DNA of 64,000 bases. It comes from Methylomonas rosea (GTDB lineage Bacteria > Pseudomonadota > Gammaproteobacteria > Methylococcales > Methylomonadaceae). The notes below the pieces were generated by a model. The model did no database searches. It was not told where the DNA came from and saw nothing but the letters and a program-made list of their open reading frames with translations. Numbering within the stretch: position 1 is the first letter of the stretch; every line of letters begins with the position of its first letter. A program made the position numbers and the translations under genes. The stretch lies in assembly GCF_024505055.1 (NCBI RefSeq), contig NZ_JANIBL010000011.1:24452-88451 (forward strand). Reading direction: 5' to 3'. Shown here piece after piece: positions 1-8,566 of the stretch.

Positions 1-271
1 CGCGCGGCTGATGGTTGCGATGGATAAGCTGAAACTCAGCAGCTGGCCTTATCCGGGACCGATAGGTGTTCGCGAGGGCGAGGAATTACATGTGTTGGAT
101 CGCTGGTGCTATCTGGGGACGGCCAAACATGAAGCGGATATTCATGAACTGCTGGCCAGCGGCCGCCCGGCGTTCGACCGGGATACTTATCTGACCCTGA
201 GTAAGGCTTTAAAAAAAGCCGAGATCGTATCCTTGTCCTCCAAACCTAGGTCTCGGGCGGCAACGAGGTAA
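1..271 (+). CDS. C-terminal fragment of a nuclease-like protein (Cho/DnaQ-GIY-YIG type?)
   Basis: The reading frame is open from the window edge and ends at a TAA at 269-271, so only about the last 89 residues are present. The fragment has a conserved look, with short blocks such as WPYPGPIGVRE and LDRWCYLGTA, and ends in a basic low-complexity tail. These blocks remind me of the C-terminus of proteins joining a DnaQ-like 3'-5' exonuclease to a UvrC/Cho-like GIY-YIG part, but no catalytic motif lies in the visible piece, so this is recollection and not proof. The internal ATGs at 11 and 20 are probably not starts. Confidence 0.4.
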   Translation, partial: ARLMVAMDKLKLSSWPYPGPIGVREGEELHVLDRWCYLGTAKHEADIHELLASGRPAFDRDTYLTLSKALKKAEIVSLSSKPRSRAATR

Positions 272-478
272 AAATCCGAGCGTTTAACTCTAGTTAATTA
301 CGGCGCCATAGAAAATTTGTTAATCCGTTATACGTGTTAAGGCCTTAACAATCGAGCTTGGCGGACATTAGTTGCCAGCCAAAATCCAGTGTTTTTCAGT
401 TCCGCTTCATGGGAATGCTGCTATTATCAATCTCACACGACAGACTGTTAACTTTACTGCTCGATTCCACACCAGCCG

Positions 479-2371
479 ATGTCCGAAAACACCATCAAAT
501 ACGCCCAACTTGTCGATCTTGCCAGTCTGCAAACGCTGATGGACGATTTGTACCGGGTGATCGGCATACCAAACGCGATTATCGACACCGACGGCATCGT
601 TATCACCAACGCCGGATGGCAAGACGCCTGCGTAAAATTTCATCGGGTCAATCACAACACATGCAGTAACTGCATAGAAAGCGATACGGCATTGGTTGAG
701 AGCATGCTGAAAGGTGAGAGGTTTGCAATCTACAAATGTCTGAACGGCCTGGTCGATTCGGCTATGCCCATTATTGTCGAGGGCCAGCACGTCGCCAATA
801 TATTTACCGGCCAATGTTTTATTGAGCCTCCCGATCTGGAATTCTTTCGTAGTCAGGCCCGGCGCTATGGGTTCGAGGAGCATAGCTATCTGCAAAGCAT
901 CAGCAATGTACCGGTTATTCCGAAGCAGCGGCTGGAGACCATCACCGAAATGTACGCGCAACTCGCGCAAGCTTTTGCCAAACACGGCGCGGATCGGTTG
1001 CAGCAAAAACAGGCAGCGGCGAAATTGGCGGAGCTTAATAACGAACTGAATCGGCGCGTCGAGGAAAGAACCGAGCAACTGATTCAAAACAACCAGCACT
1101 TGCTGCTGGAAAAGCGTGCCCTGGCCGCCAGCGAAGCGCGTTTGTCGGCGCTATTCAAACACATGAGTAGCGGCGTGGCGGTGTACCGAGCCAGCGATGA
1201 TGGCCGGGATTTCATTATCATCGGTTTCAACAAAGCTGCCGAGCAGATCGAAAAAATCACCCGTAAAGAATTGATCGGTAAAAAACTTACCGAAATGTTT
1301 CCGGGGGTATTCGAGTTCGGCTTATTCGAAGTCTTGCAGAGAGTCGCCAAAACTGGAACGCCGGAAGCTTTTCCGCCATCGTTTTACCGCGACGAGCGGA
1401 TTCAGGGGTGGCGGGAAAATTATGTGTATAAATTGCCCGGCGGCGAAATTGTCTCGATTTACAACGATGTTACCGAACGCAAGCTGGCGGAAAAGGCCTT
1501 GCATTTGACGCAGTTTTCGGTGGACAGAGCCACTGAATGTTTGTACTGGATAACCGCCGACGCCAGATTCCAATTTGTAAACAACACTGCCTGCCAAGTA
1601 TTGGGCTATAGCCGCGAGGAGTTGTTGACCTTTTCGGTAATGGATATCGACAAGGAGTTAACGGCGGAAAATTGGCCCGCGCATTGGCAGGAAGTAAAAC
1701 AAAAAGGCGCGTTAAAAATGGAAGCCATCCATCGCTGTAAAGACGGCCGGGAAATACCGGTGGAAGTGGCCGCGAATTATTTGGTCTTCGAAGGCCTGGA
1801 ATATAACTGCGCATTCGTGCGCGACATTAGCGAGCGTAAAGCCCTGCAAGCGGAGCTGGAGCGCCAGGCGCGTATCGATTACCTGACCGGCATTGCCAAT
1901 CGCCGCTATTTCATGGAGCAGGGCGAAGCGGAGTTGGCGCGCAATGATCGTTACGGCAACCCCTTGTCGGTACTGATGCTGGATATCGACTATTTTAAAG
2001 CCGTCAACGACAACTACGGCCATGCGGCCGGCGATCAGGCCTTACAAAAACTGGGTTCCATTTTGGTCGAGGTTTTGCGGGAAATTGACATTCCCGGGCG
2101 CATGGGCGGCGAAGAGTTTGCGATTTTGTTGCCGGAAACCGGCCTGCTTAAAGCCATCGACGTGGCGGAACGACTCAGAAGCGTGGTTGCCAACAGCGTG
2201 ATTCCGGTAGAGTCGGGGCTGGAATTGCAATTTACCGTATCAATCGGCGTGGCTACCCTGACGGATAAAAACAGCAGCATCGGCGATTTGTTGAATCTGG
2301 CCGATAAGGGTTTGTATCAAGCCAAACACAGCGGCCGGAATAAAGTCTGTAGTTTTTCGCAGCAACAATAG
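479..2371 (+). CDS. PocR-PAS-PAS-GGDEF diguanylate cyclase
   Basis: A predicted cytoplasmic enzyme of 630 residues that makes c-di-GMP from two GTP. Residues about 10-170 form a PocR-type sensory domain with several Cys (DACVKFH, CSNCIES), a family proposed to bind small hydrocarbon derivatives or metals. A coiled coil (about 170-220) leads into two PAS domains (about 220-340 and 345-455). The C-terminal cyclase domain carries GGEEF and, exactly five residues upstream, REID, which fits the RxxD inhibitory I-site. An active, product-inhibited enzyme is therefore expected. No transmembrane segment is seen. The ATG at 479 has no clear ribosome binding site. The signal sensed is unknown. Confidence 0.88.
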   Translation: MSENTIKYAQLVDLASLQTLMDDLYRVIGIPNAIIDTDGIVITNAGWQDACVKFHRVNHNTCSNCIESDTALVESMLKGERFAIYKCLNGLVDSAMPIIVEGQHVANIFTGQCFIEPPDLEFFRSQARRYGFEEHSYLQSISNVPVIPKQRLETITEMYAQLAQAFAKHGADRLQQKQAAAKLAELNNELNRRVEERTEQLIQNNQHLLLEKRALAASEARLSALFKHMSSGVAVYRASDDGRDFIIIGFNKAAEQIEKITRKELIGKKLTEMFPGVFEFGLFEVLQRVAKTGTPEAFPPSFYRDERIQGWRENYVYKLPGGEIVSIYNDVTERKLAEKALHLTQFSVDRATECLYWITADARFQFVNNTACQVLGYSREELLTFSVMDIDKELTAENWPAHWQEVKQKGALKMEAIHRCKDGREIPVEVAANYLVFEGLEYNCAFVRDISERKALQAELERQARIDYLTGIANRRYFMEQGEAELARNDRYGNPLSVLMLDIDYFKAVNDNYGHAAGDQALQKLGSILVEVLREIDIPGRMGGEEFAILLPETGLLKAIDVAERLRSVVANSVIPVESGLELQFTVSIGVATLTDKNSSIGDLLNLADKGLYQAKHSGRNKVCSFSQQQ

Positions 2372-2511
2372 GACTGCATCGGGAATGCCGCGTGAGGTTT
2401 AAATCTACCGGCTTTATCCGTATTGCCGGATGTTTCCTCAGCACCTTCGGTCAAATCCTCCGCGATGCCAGGTAGGTGTGCCAACATATCTTCAGGATTT
2501 TAATAAGCTTC

Positions 2512-2769
2512 TCAAGCGCGAACGGATTCGATGTATTGCGCCAAGGCCGCTACCGAAGCGAAAATTTTTATCACGTCATCACGCTCGGCATCGATTTTTA
2601 CCTGATAGGTTTTGCGAATCGCCAAGCCCAGTTCCAGCGCGTCTATGGAGTCTAGGCCTAGGCCGTCATTGAACAACGCGGCGTTGCTGTCGATATCCGC
2701 CACATCGACATCTTCCAGCGCCAGCGTGTCAATAATCAGCTGTTTTATTTCAGTTTCCATCTCGCTCAT
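2512..2769 (-). CDS. Acyl carrier protein
   Basis: An 85-residue acidic protein with the phosphopantetheine attachment motif GLDSIDALEL; the serine of DSID is the modified residue. It starts inside the end of the upstream acyltransferase gene (20-base overlap), so the two are translated together. The housekeeping acpP usually sits in a fab cluster; here no fab gene is near, so this is more likely a specialised carrier serving the neighbouring acyltransferase. ACP/acyltransferase pairs occur in aryl polyene and related lipid clusters, but ketosynthase, dehydratase and ketoreductase genes are all missing here. The acyl chain carried is unknown. Confidence 0.88.
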   Translation of the reverse strand: MSEMETEIKQLIIDTLALEDVDVADIDSNAALFNDGLGLDSIDALELGLAIRKTYQVKIDAERDDVIKIFASVAALAQYIESVRA

Positions 2770-3544
2770 GGCGTTCTCGTTGTTGAGTAAAATAATCCTG
2801 TAAATATTGCGTTAAACGCCGTACCGCTATCGAGCGCGGTTGCAGTTCCCGGAAAGGCTGCAATTCGACATCGTCGCCGACGATCATCCGCAAATGAAAA
2901 CGCTGCTGCGGAATTTGGTACCAGGCTTGGGTTTTGGTCAGGGTGCTGGGCATGCAACTCAGTGTTACCGGGGTGATTATACTATCGGCTTGTAAGGCAA
3001 TGGCTGCCGCCCCCCGTTGAAATCGATAGGCCTGGCCGGGCACCGAGCGGGTGCCTTCCGGGAAAATCAGCATGGCGCCGCCGTTTTGCAGCCAGGTGGC
3101 GCAATCGTTGATCATGGTTTCGGAATCGGCGTTGCTGATATAGCCGGCGTTCAAGATTGGTCCGCGCATGGCCGGGTTATGCCATAGGCTGGCCTTGACG
3201 ATGCAATTGGCTTGCTTGATCCGGCTGAGTAGAAAGACCACGTCTACCAGCGTCGGGTGATTGGCGACAATCAGCTGGCGGGGACGGTTGAGTTTTTCCA
3301 GGCCGATCACCTCATACGTCATCACGCCCAGCCTGTGCATCAGGCCTATAAACACATAAAAACTGAGATGGACGGTGTATTGGGCGCGGCCGGCTTTTTG
3401 GGTGCGGCTGCCCGGCCATATCGCCAACAGCGGAAACACCAGCAGCCACAGCATCACGCCGCCGATACCGAAGCTGGTAAAGCTGATGGCTGTCGCCAGC
3501 AAGCGCCAGCCGAAGTCGATTTTTTTTATGAGTATGTTTACCAT
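2750..3544 (-). CDS. Lysophospholipid-type acyltransferase (PlsC-like)
   Basis: A 264-residue membrane-associated acyltransferase. The N-terminal hydrophobic stretch (about residues 15-45) is followed by the two family signatures: NHPTLVD, which is the HX4D catalytic motif, and FPEGTR, which binds the acceptor phosphate. The family transfers an acyl chain from acyl-ACP or acyl-CoA to a lysolipid or related acceptor at the inner membrane. The gene is followed with a 20-base overlap by an acyl carrier protein, so acyl-ACP is the likely donor. The basic C-terminus (RERHERDGN) overlaps the ACP start. Which acceptor it uses cannot be read from the sequence; this is not necessarily the housekeeping plsC. 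Confidence 0.85.
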   Translation of the reverse strand: MVNILIKKIDFGWRLLATAISFTSFGIGGVMLWLLVFPLLAIWPGSRTQKAGRAQYTVHLSFYVFIGLMHRLGVMTYEVIGLEKLNRPRQLIVANHPTLVDVVFLLSRIKQANCIVKASLWHNPAMRGPILNAGYISNADSETMINDCATWLQNGGAMLIFPEGTRSVPGQAYRFQRGAAAIALQADSIITPVTLSCMPSTLTKTQAWYQIPQQRFHLRMIVGDDVELQPFRELQPRSIAVRRLTQYLQDYFTQQRERHERDGN

Positions 3545-3725
3545 TGCCAGCCGCAGTCCTGCTCGCCGCCCAAACTATATTGCCGGGCGGTGAACAGGAA
3601 TTTGATAAAGGCCGGCAATTGTAGCGGTTGCTAGCTGTGATGACGAGTCGTTGACGATAAATCAACTGCGGGGCTAAGCCTATTCCGCGACTCGCGGACC
3701 GCTAGGAATAGCGTGAAACAGGGCT

Positions 3726-4478
3726 TTATATGCAGCCTGGTAGCGGACGGGAATCCTCTTTACTGAACTGCGGCAAGGTGGCGAAGGCTTCTTTCAGTTT
3801 TTCGTGCCACATCTTGCGGATTTTGCTCAGATACTCGTTGTCCTCCTGGAAACAATAGTATTCGTCCAGTATCAGCGTATCCCGATGATAGATCAAAAGT
3901 TCCACCGGCGCGCCGACGCTGGCGTTACTGCGCATCGTCGAATCCATCGAAATCAAACAGCAACGGCCGGCTTCGTGCAGCGAAGTGTCGATTTTTAAAA
4001 ATCGATCCAGCACCGGTTTGCCGTATTTGTTTTCGCCGATTTGCAGATAAGGGGTCTGCCGGGACGTAGTGATGCAATTGCCTTCCGGGTAAATCAAATA
4101 AGCGCCGTGCGGCTCTTGGCCGATTTGCCCCGCCAAAATAAAAGTGGCGGACGGATTGAAGCTGCTTTGGCCGGCATCCACATGACGGCGCTGTTTTTCG
4201 ACGCTGATCCGTCCCAGATAGGCGGCGGCTTCCGACAGATAGTTAACCGTGTCCAGATTTACTTCGGTCTCTTCTTTCATGTCGCGCTTCAACTGGTCGA
4301 TCACGGCCTGAGTGGTGGCCAGATTGCCGGCGCTGAGCAGCACGATCTTCCGATCAGATGCCGTACAAAACGGGTGCATTTTCCCGTAAATGCTGACATT
4401 GTCGATGCCGGCGTTGGTTCTGGAATCCGAGGTTAATACCAGTCCGTCTTTTAGGGAGACAGCAATACAATAAGTCAT
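3726..4478 (-). CDS. anbu: Anbu proteasome-like peptidase
   Basis: A 250-residue member of the ancestral beta-subunit (Anbu) branch of the proteasome Ntn-hydrolase family. I start it at 4478, where the protein begins MTYCIAVSL; a longer frame to 4706 adds 76 residues lacking family character. After loss of Met, Thr1 would be the nucleophile, with Asp17 (TSDSR) and Lys32 (YGK) placed as in proteasomal active sites, so it looks catalytically competent. Anbu particles form open helical rings; substrates are unknown. In many genomes anbu sits with circularly permuted ATP-grasp, alpha-E and transglutaminase genes. Here those lie at 29.7-36.1 kb, about 25 kb away. It is divergent from the HlyD exporter operon. 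Confidence 0.88.
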   Translation of the reverse strand: MTYCIAVSLKDGLVLTSDSRTNAGIDNVSIYGKMHPFCTASDRKIVLLSAGNLATTQAVIDQLKRDMKEETEVNLDTVNYLSEAAAYLGRISVEKQRRHVDAGQSSFNPSATFILAGQIGQEPHGAYLIYPEGNCITTSRQTPYLQIGENKYGKPVLDRFLKIDTSLHEAGRCCLISMDSTMRSNASVGAPVELLIYHRDTLILDEYYCFQEDNEYLSKIRKMWHEKLKEAFATLPQFSKEDSRPLPGCI

Positions 4479-4644
4479 ACGCTCTGCGCCTGAAAAATAA
4501 GGTTGCCCGCAGTGTACTAAAGAAGCTGCGTAAAGGCCAAGGTCAGTATCGATTAACTGTCGGGGTAAGTTGTTCGATACACCGTATGGCCGGCTTTCAC
4601 TATACTGAGCGGACAGGTTCAAATTAGCTGCGGGTAAGTCATAG

Positions 4645-5664
4645 ATGATCAGTAAACCAGGCCTAATTGCCACCGGCGCATTGGCTGTCGTTATCATTGT
4701 CGCCACGGGTTTTTATCTCAGGGATGGGAACCAGCTCAGCGATACCTTGACCTTATACGGCAACATCGATATTCGCCAGGTCGAATTGAGTTTTCACGAT
4801 CCAGAACGCGTGGAGCAGATCCTGGTTCAGGAAGGCGAGCGGGTCAAACGCGGCCAGTTGTTGGCTACGCAAGCGTTGGAGCGGTTTCAATTCAGCCGCG
4901 ATCAGGCCGAGGCCAAAGTCGAAGTACAACAACATCAGTTGGATAAGCTGTTGCACGGATCGCGGCCTCAGGAAATCGGCAAGGCCGGCAACGATGTTAA
5001 GGCTGCGGAAGCTGCGGTCGTATTGGCTAAAAAAGAGCTGGCCCGATTACAGGTGCTGGTTAAGCGCAAACTAAGTTCCGCCGAGTCTCTGGATCGGGCG
5101 CAAGCTCAATATGACGGGGCCAGGGAGAGTCTGCAAGCCTTGAAACAGCAATACGCACTGACGGAAATCGGCCCGCGCAATGAAGACATTCGGGCCGCCC
5201 AAGCGCAACTGAAAGCCGATCGGGCCGCGATGCAACTGGCGGACAAAGCGCTGGCCGATGCGCGCTTGTACGCGCCGCAGGACGGCGTGATCCAAAACCG
5301 GATACTGGAGCCCGGCGACATGGCCAACGCCCAAAAGCCGGTGTTGACGCTGGCCTTGCGCGATCCGTTGTGGGCCAGAACCTATGTCGCGGAAGCCGAT
5401 TTGGGCCGGCTGCGCTATGGGCTGCCCGCCAGTTTGGCCAGCGACAGTTTTCCGGACAAAAGCTACCGGGGCTGGGTGGCTTACATCTCTCCGACCGCCG
5501 AATTTACACCCAAGACCGTGGAAACCACGGAACTGAGAACTAGTTTGGTCTATCAAGTGCGGATCTATGCCTGCGACCCTGACGATCAGCTACGGCTGGG
5601 CATGCCGGTCACCGTGACGATAGATACCAGTCAAACGCCGATGAACCAACCGGGCTGCGAATAA
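4645..5664 (+). CDS. HlyD-family membrane fusion protein
   Basis: A 339-residue periplasmic adaptor. One N-terminal membrane anchor (about residues 8-26) is followed by a lipoyl/barrel-sandwich half (VEQILVQEGERVKRGQLLA), a long alpha-helical hairpin (about 90-190, rich in Ala, Gln and Glu) and the second lipoyl half (LYAPQDGVIQNRILEPGDMA), then a beta-barrel domain. It should link the inner-membrane ABC exporter encoded next to it with an outer-membrane channel not encoded here. It is the first gene of a four-gene operon; the next gene begins 5 bases after its stop. The layout matches the YbhG-F-S-R type of exporter. Confidence 0.9.
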   Translation: MISKPGLIATGALAVVIIVATGFYLRDGNQLSDTLTLYGNIDIRQVELSFHDPERVEQILVQEGERVKRGQLLATQALERFQFSRDQAEAKVEVQQHQLDKLLHGSRPQEIGKAGNDVKAAEAAVVLAKKELARLQVLVKRKLSSAESLDRAQAQYDGARESLQALKQQYALTEIGPRNEDIRAAQAQLKADRAAMQLADKALADARLYAPQDGVIQNRILEPGDMANAQKPVLTLALRDPLWARTYVAEADLGRLRYGLPASLASDSFPDKSYRGWVAYISPTAEFTPKTVETTELRTSLVYQVRIYACDPDDQLRLGMPVTVTIDTSQTPMNQPGCE

Positions 5665-5669
5665 TCGCC

Positions 5670-7448
5670 GTGAATGCAGTAAAGGCCGACGTCACGCCAG
5701 CCCCTTTGATATTTACGTCGGTAAGCAAACGTTTTACCGCCGGCAATCGCGTCGTCTCGGCCTTGCAGGATATTTCCCTCAGCCTGCCGCTCGGCCAAGT
5801 CACGGCTCTGGTCGGCCCGGACGGCGCCGGCAAAACGACCTTGTTGCGGCTGGCCGCCGGGCTGTTGTTGCCCGACAGCGGCAGCATAGCAACTTTTGGC
5901 TTGAATACAGCGGTCGCCGGCGAGCAGTTGCATCGCCTAATCGGCTATATGCCGCAGCGTTTTGGTCTTTATGAGGACTTGAGCGTACTGGAAAATCTCA
6001 ACCTCTACGCCGACCTTTACGGCATTTCCCGGCAGGACCGGCAACTCCGCTTTGCCGAGCTGATGCGCATGACCAATCTGCAAAAATTCAATCAGCGTCT
6101 GGCCGGCCAACTGTCCGGCGGCATGAAGCAAAAATTGGGTCTGGCTTGCACTTTGCTGAATCGGCCCCGCTTGCTGGTGCTGGACGAGCCTTCGGTCGGT
6201 GTCGATCCCTTGTCGCGCCGTGAGCTGTGGCAGATTATCGCCTTGCTGGTGCAGGAGTTTGGCACCACGGTGTTGCTCAGCACCGCCTACATGGATGAGG
6301 CGGAGCGTTGCCAGCAGGTGGTGTTACTGGACCGGGGCCAAATTCTGCATCAGGATGCGCCGGCCGGATTTCATCGTTTGGCAGACGCTTGCAGTTACCA
6401 GCTGTCCAGTCCGGTCCTGGGTAAGCGCATGCTGCAGCAGCGCTTGCAGGGGCAACCGGACCTTATCGACTCGGTGGTGCAGGGCGATGCGGTAAGGGCG
6501 GTGGCCCGACCGGGTAGCCGGCCGGATTGGACGGTAATATTCGACGATACCGAACAAGTGTGGGTCACGCCGGTGCCGCCGCGTTTGGAGGATGCTTTTA
6601 TCATGTTACTGCTGGCTCGACACGCTTCTCAGCCGCAAATTGAGGCGGTGCATTTCTTGCCCAATGGCTCGCGGCATTTGGTGGGACAACAGCCGGCGGT
6701 AATTGAGGTTGATCAGGTGGATCGCTGGTTCGGTAATTTTCAAGCGGTAAAAAAACTGTCGTTTGATGTGCGGCACGGCGAGATTTTCGGTTTGCTCGGT
6801 GCAAACGGCGCCGGCAAGACCACGACTTTCAGAATGTTGTGCGGCTTGCTGCCTGCCAGTAACGGCCGCTTGCGGGTGGCTGGCCTGGATTTGCGCAAGG
6901 CTGCGGCTCAGGCCAGGGCGCGGCTGGGCTATATGTCGCAGAAGTTCTCGTTGTACGGGCAATTGTCGGTCAAGCAAAACCTGGAGTTTTTCAGCCATGC
7001 CTACGGTTTGCGTAATAAACGGCGTCTGGAACGTATAGCCTGGGCGTTTCAAGAGTTCGATCTGACTGATTTTGCCGACAGCAACAGCGTCGATCTGCCG
7101 CTGGGTTACAAACAACGGCTGGCGCTGGCTTGCGCGCTAATGCATGAGCCCGAGATTCTGTTTCTCGATGAGCCTACCTCCGGCATCGACCCCTTGGCGC
7201 GCCGCGAGTTTTGGACCCGTATCAACAGCCTGGCGGCGCAAGGCGTGACGATATTGGTTACCACGCATTTCATGGAAGAAGCCGAATATTGCGACCGGCT
7301 GTTGATCATGCGCGAGGGCGACATCCTGGCCGCCGGCACGCCGGCCCAAATCAGAAGCAGTAGTCAAACCGCCGATCAAGCACCGGCCGGCACGATGGAA
7401 GAGGCCTTTATCCGGCTGCTGGAAATCACGGGAGAGGCAAACGGATGA
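5670..7448 (+). CDS. ABC exporter ATPase with two fused nucleotide-binding domains (YbhF-like)
   Basis: A 592-residue ATPase that starts with GTG at 5670. The first half has Walker A GPDGAGKTT, signature LSGGMKQ and Walker B LLVLDEPS; the second half has GANGAGKTT, a variant signature LPLGYKQR and ILFLDEPTSGIDP. Both halves keep the Lys and Glu needed for ATP hydrolysis, so one chain supplies both ATP sites. A linker of about 100 residues joins them. It powers the two ABC-2 permeases downstream, with which it shares ATGA-type overlaps (7445-7448). In the E. coli counterpart the transported compounds are drugs or ions; the substrate here is unknown. Confidence 0.92.
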   Translation: MNAVKADVTPAPLIFTSVSKRFTAGNRVVSALQDISLSLPLGQVTALVGPDGAGKTTLLRLAAGLLLPDSGSIATFGLNTAVAGEQLHRLIGYMPQRFGLYEDLSVLENLNLYADLYGISRQDRQLRFAELMRMTNLQKFNQRLAGQLSGGMKQKLGLACTLLNRPRLLVLDEPSVGVDPLSRRELWQIIALLVQEFGTTVLLSTAYMDEAERCQQVVLLDRGQILHQDAPAGFHRLADACSYQLSSPVLGKRMLQQRLQGQPDLIDSVVQGDAVRAVARPGSRPDWTVIFDDTEQVWVTPVPPRLEDAFIMLLLARHASQPQIEAVHFLPNGSRHLVGQQPAVIEVDQVDRWFGNFQAVKKLSFDVRHGEIFGLLGANGAGKTTTFRMLCGLLPASNGRLRVAGLDLRKAAAQARARLGYMSQKFSLYGQLSVKQNLEFFSHAYGLRNKRRLERIAWAFQEFDLTDFADSNSVDLPLGYKQRLALACALMHEPEILFLDEPTSGIDPLARREFWTRINSLAAQGVTILVTTHFMEEAEYCDRLLIMREGDILAAGTPAQIRSSSQTADQAPAGTMEEAFIRLLEITGEANG

Positions 7449-8566
7449 ACGCCGCCAGCCAACGCCTGTTGGGCTTGATCCGCAAGGAGTTTCTCCAAGT
7501 GCTGCGCGATCCCAGCAGCCTGGCGATTGCCTTTGCGATGCCGGTGTTTTTGCTATTGCTGTTTGGTTACGGCGTGTCGCTGGATGCCCGCCATGTACCG
7601 ATCGGCTTGGTCGTTGAGCATGTCTCGCCGGAATCGCGCAGTTTTAGCGCCGGCTTCGATTATTCGGACTATTTTCAAGCGCATTACTTCCGCGACCTGC
7701 GCGAGGCCAGGCAGGCCTTACTAAGCCGAAAAATCAATGCCATCGTGCATTTGCAGGCCGATTTCGAGCGGCGGCTGAACGGTAGCGAGCCGGCGCCGAT
7801 TCAGGTCATCGTCAATGGCGTCGATGCCAATACCGCCCGCTTGACCAGCGGCTATGTGCAGGGCGTTTGGGAAGCCTGGCTCAATGCTAGGGCCGAATGG
7901 CAGGGCCTGACGCCGGTGCGGGCGGTGCAGTTGGAAGCGCGGGTCTGGTACAACAGCGGCTTGCGCAGCCGCAATTTTCTGGTGCCGGGCCTGATCGCGG
8001 TGATCATGACCTTGATCGGCGCGCTGCTGACCGCGTTGGTGATGGCCCGCGAATGGGAGCGCGGCACGATGGAGGCGTTGATTTCAACGCCGGTCAGCGT
8101 CCGCGAAGTGCTGCTCGGCAAATTGATTCCATACTACTTGCTGGGCATGGGCGGCATGTTGCTGTCGATAGGCATGGCGGTGTTTTTATTCCAGGTGCCG
8201 CTGGTAGGTTCCTTGTGGGTGTTGCTGTTGGCTGGATCCCTGTTTCTATTGGCGGCGCTGGGTATGGGTTTGTTGATTTCGATAGCCGCCAAAAATCAGT
8301 TTGTCGCCGGGCAGATCGCCATCGTCGTTACCTTTCTGCCGGCGTTTATCTTGTCGGGTTTTATTTTCAATATCGACAGCATGCCGTGGCCGGTGCAATT
8401 GTTTACCCACTTGGTGGCGGCTCGTTATTTCGTTGCCATTCTGCAGACAGTATTCCTGGCCGGCGATATTTGGGAGGTCATTTTGCCGAATGCATTGGCC
8501 TTGTTGCTGATGGCGCTGGCGTTTTTGGCACTGGCCTTGTGGCGGGCGCCGCGCCGCCTGGAATGA
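7445..8566 (+). CDS. ABC-2 type exporter permease (YbhS-like)
   Basis: A 373-residue inner-membrane subunit. It has the ABC-2 topology: one N-terminal transmembrane helix (about residues 25-45), a periplasmic domain of roughly 130 residues, then about five membrane helices towards the C-terminus. The conserved cytoplasmic-side stretch AREWERGTMEALISTPV is the coupling region typical of the family. The start overlaps the stop of the ATPase gene (ATGA), and its own stop overlaps the start of the second permease in the same way, which implies equal synthesis of both permeases as a heterodimer. Confidence 0.9.
   Translation: MNAASQRLLGLIRKEFLQVLRDPSSLAIAFAMPVFLLLLFGYGVSLDARHVPIGLVVEHVSPESRSFSAGFDYSDYFQAHYFRDLREARQALLSRKINAIVHLQADFERRLNGSEPAPIQVIVNGVDANTARLTSGYVQGVWEAWLNARAEWQGLTPVRAVQLEARVWYNSGLRSRNFLVPGLIAVIMTLIGALLTALVMAREWERGTMEALISTPVSVREVLLGKLIPYYLLGMGGMLLSIGMAVFLFQVPLVGSLWVLLLAGSLFLLAALGMGLLISIAAKNQFVAGQIAIVVTFLPAFILSGFIFNIDSMPWPVQLFTHLVAARYFVAILQTVFLAGDIWEVILPNALALLLMALAFLALALWRAPRRLE

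Noticed and set aside
407..1099. 230-codon minus-strand frame
   Set aside because: It lies fully antisense to the PocR-PAS-GGDEF gene, whose domains are clear; the antisense translation has no family features.
3726..4706. Long form of the Anbu peptidase starting at 4706
   Set aside because: The Ntn-hydrolase needs Thr directly after the start Met at 4478; the 76-residue extension would also overlap the divergent exporter gene.
7897..8562. Upstream extension of the second ABC permease frame
   Set aside because: It overlaps the first permease in another frame; the Gly/Ala/Arg-rich translation is typical of a shadow, and an ATGA start at 8563 is available.
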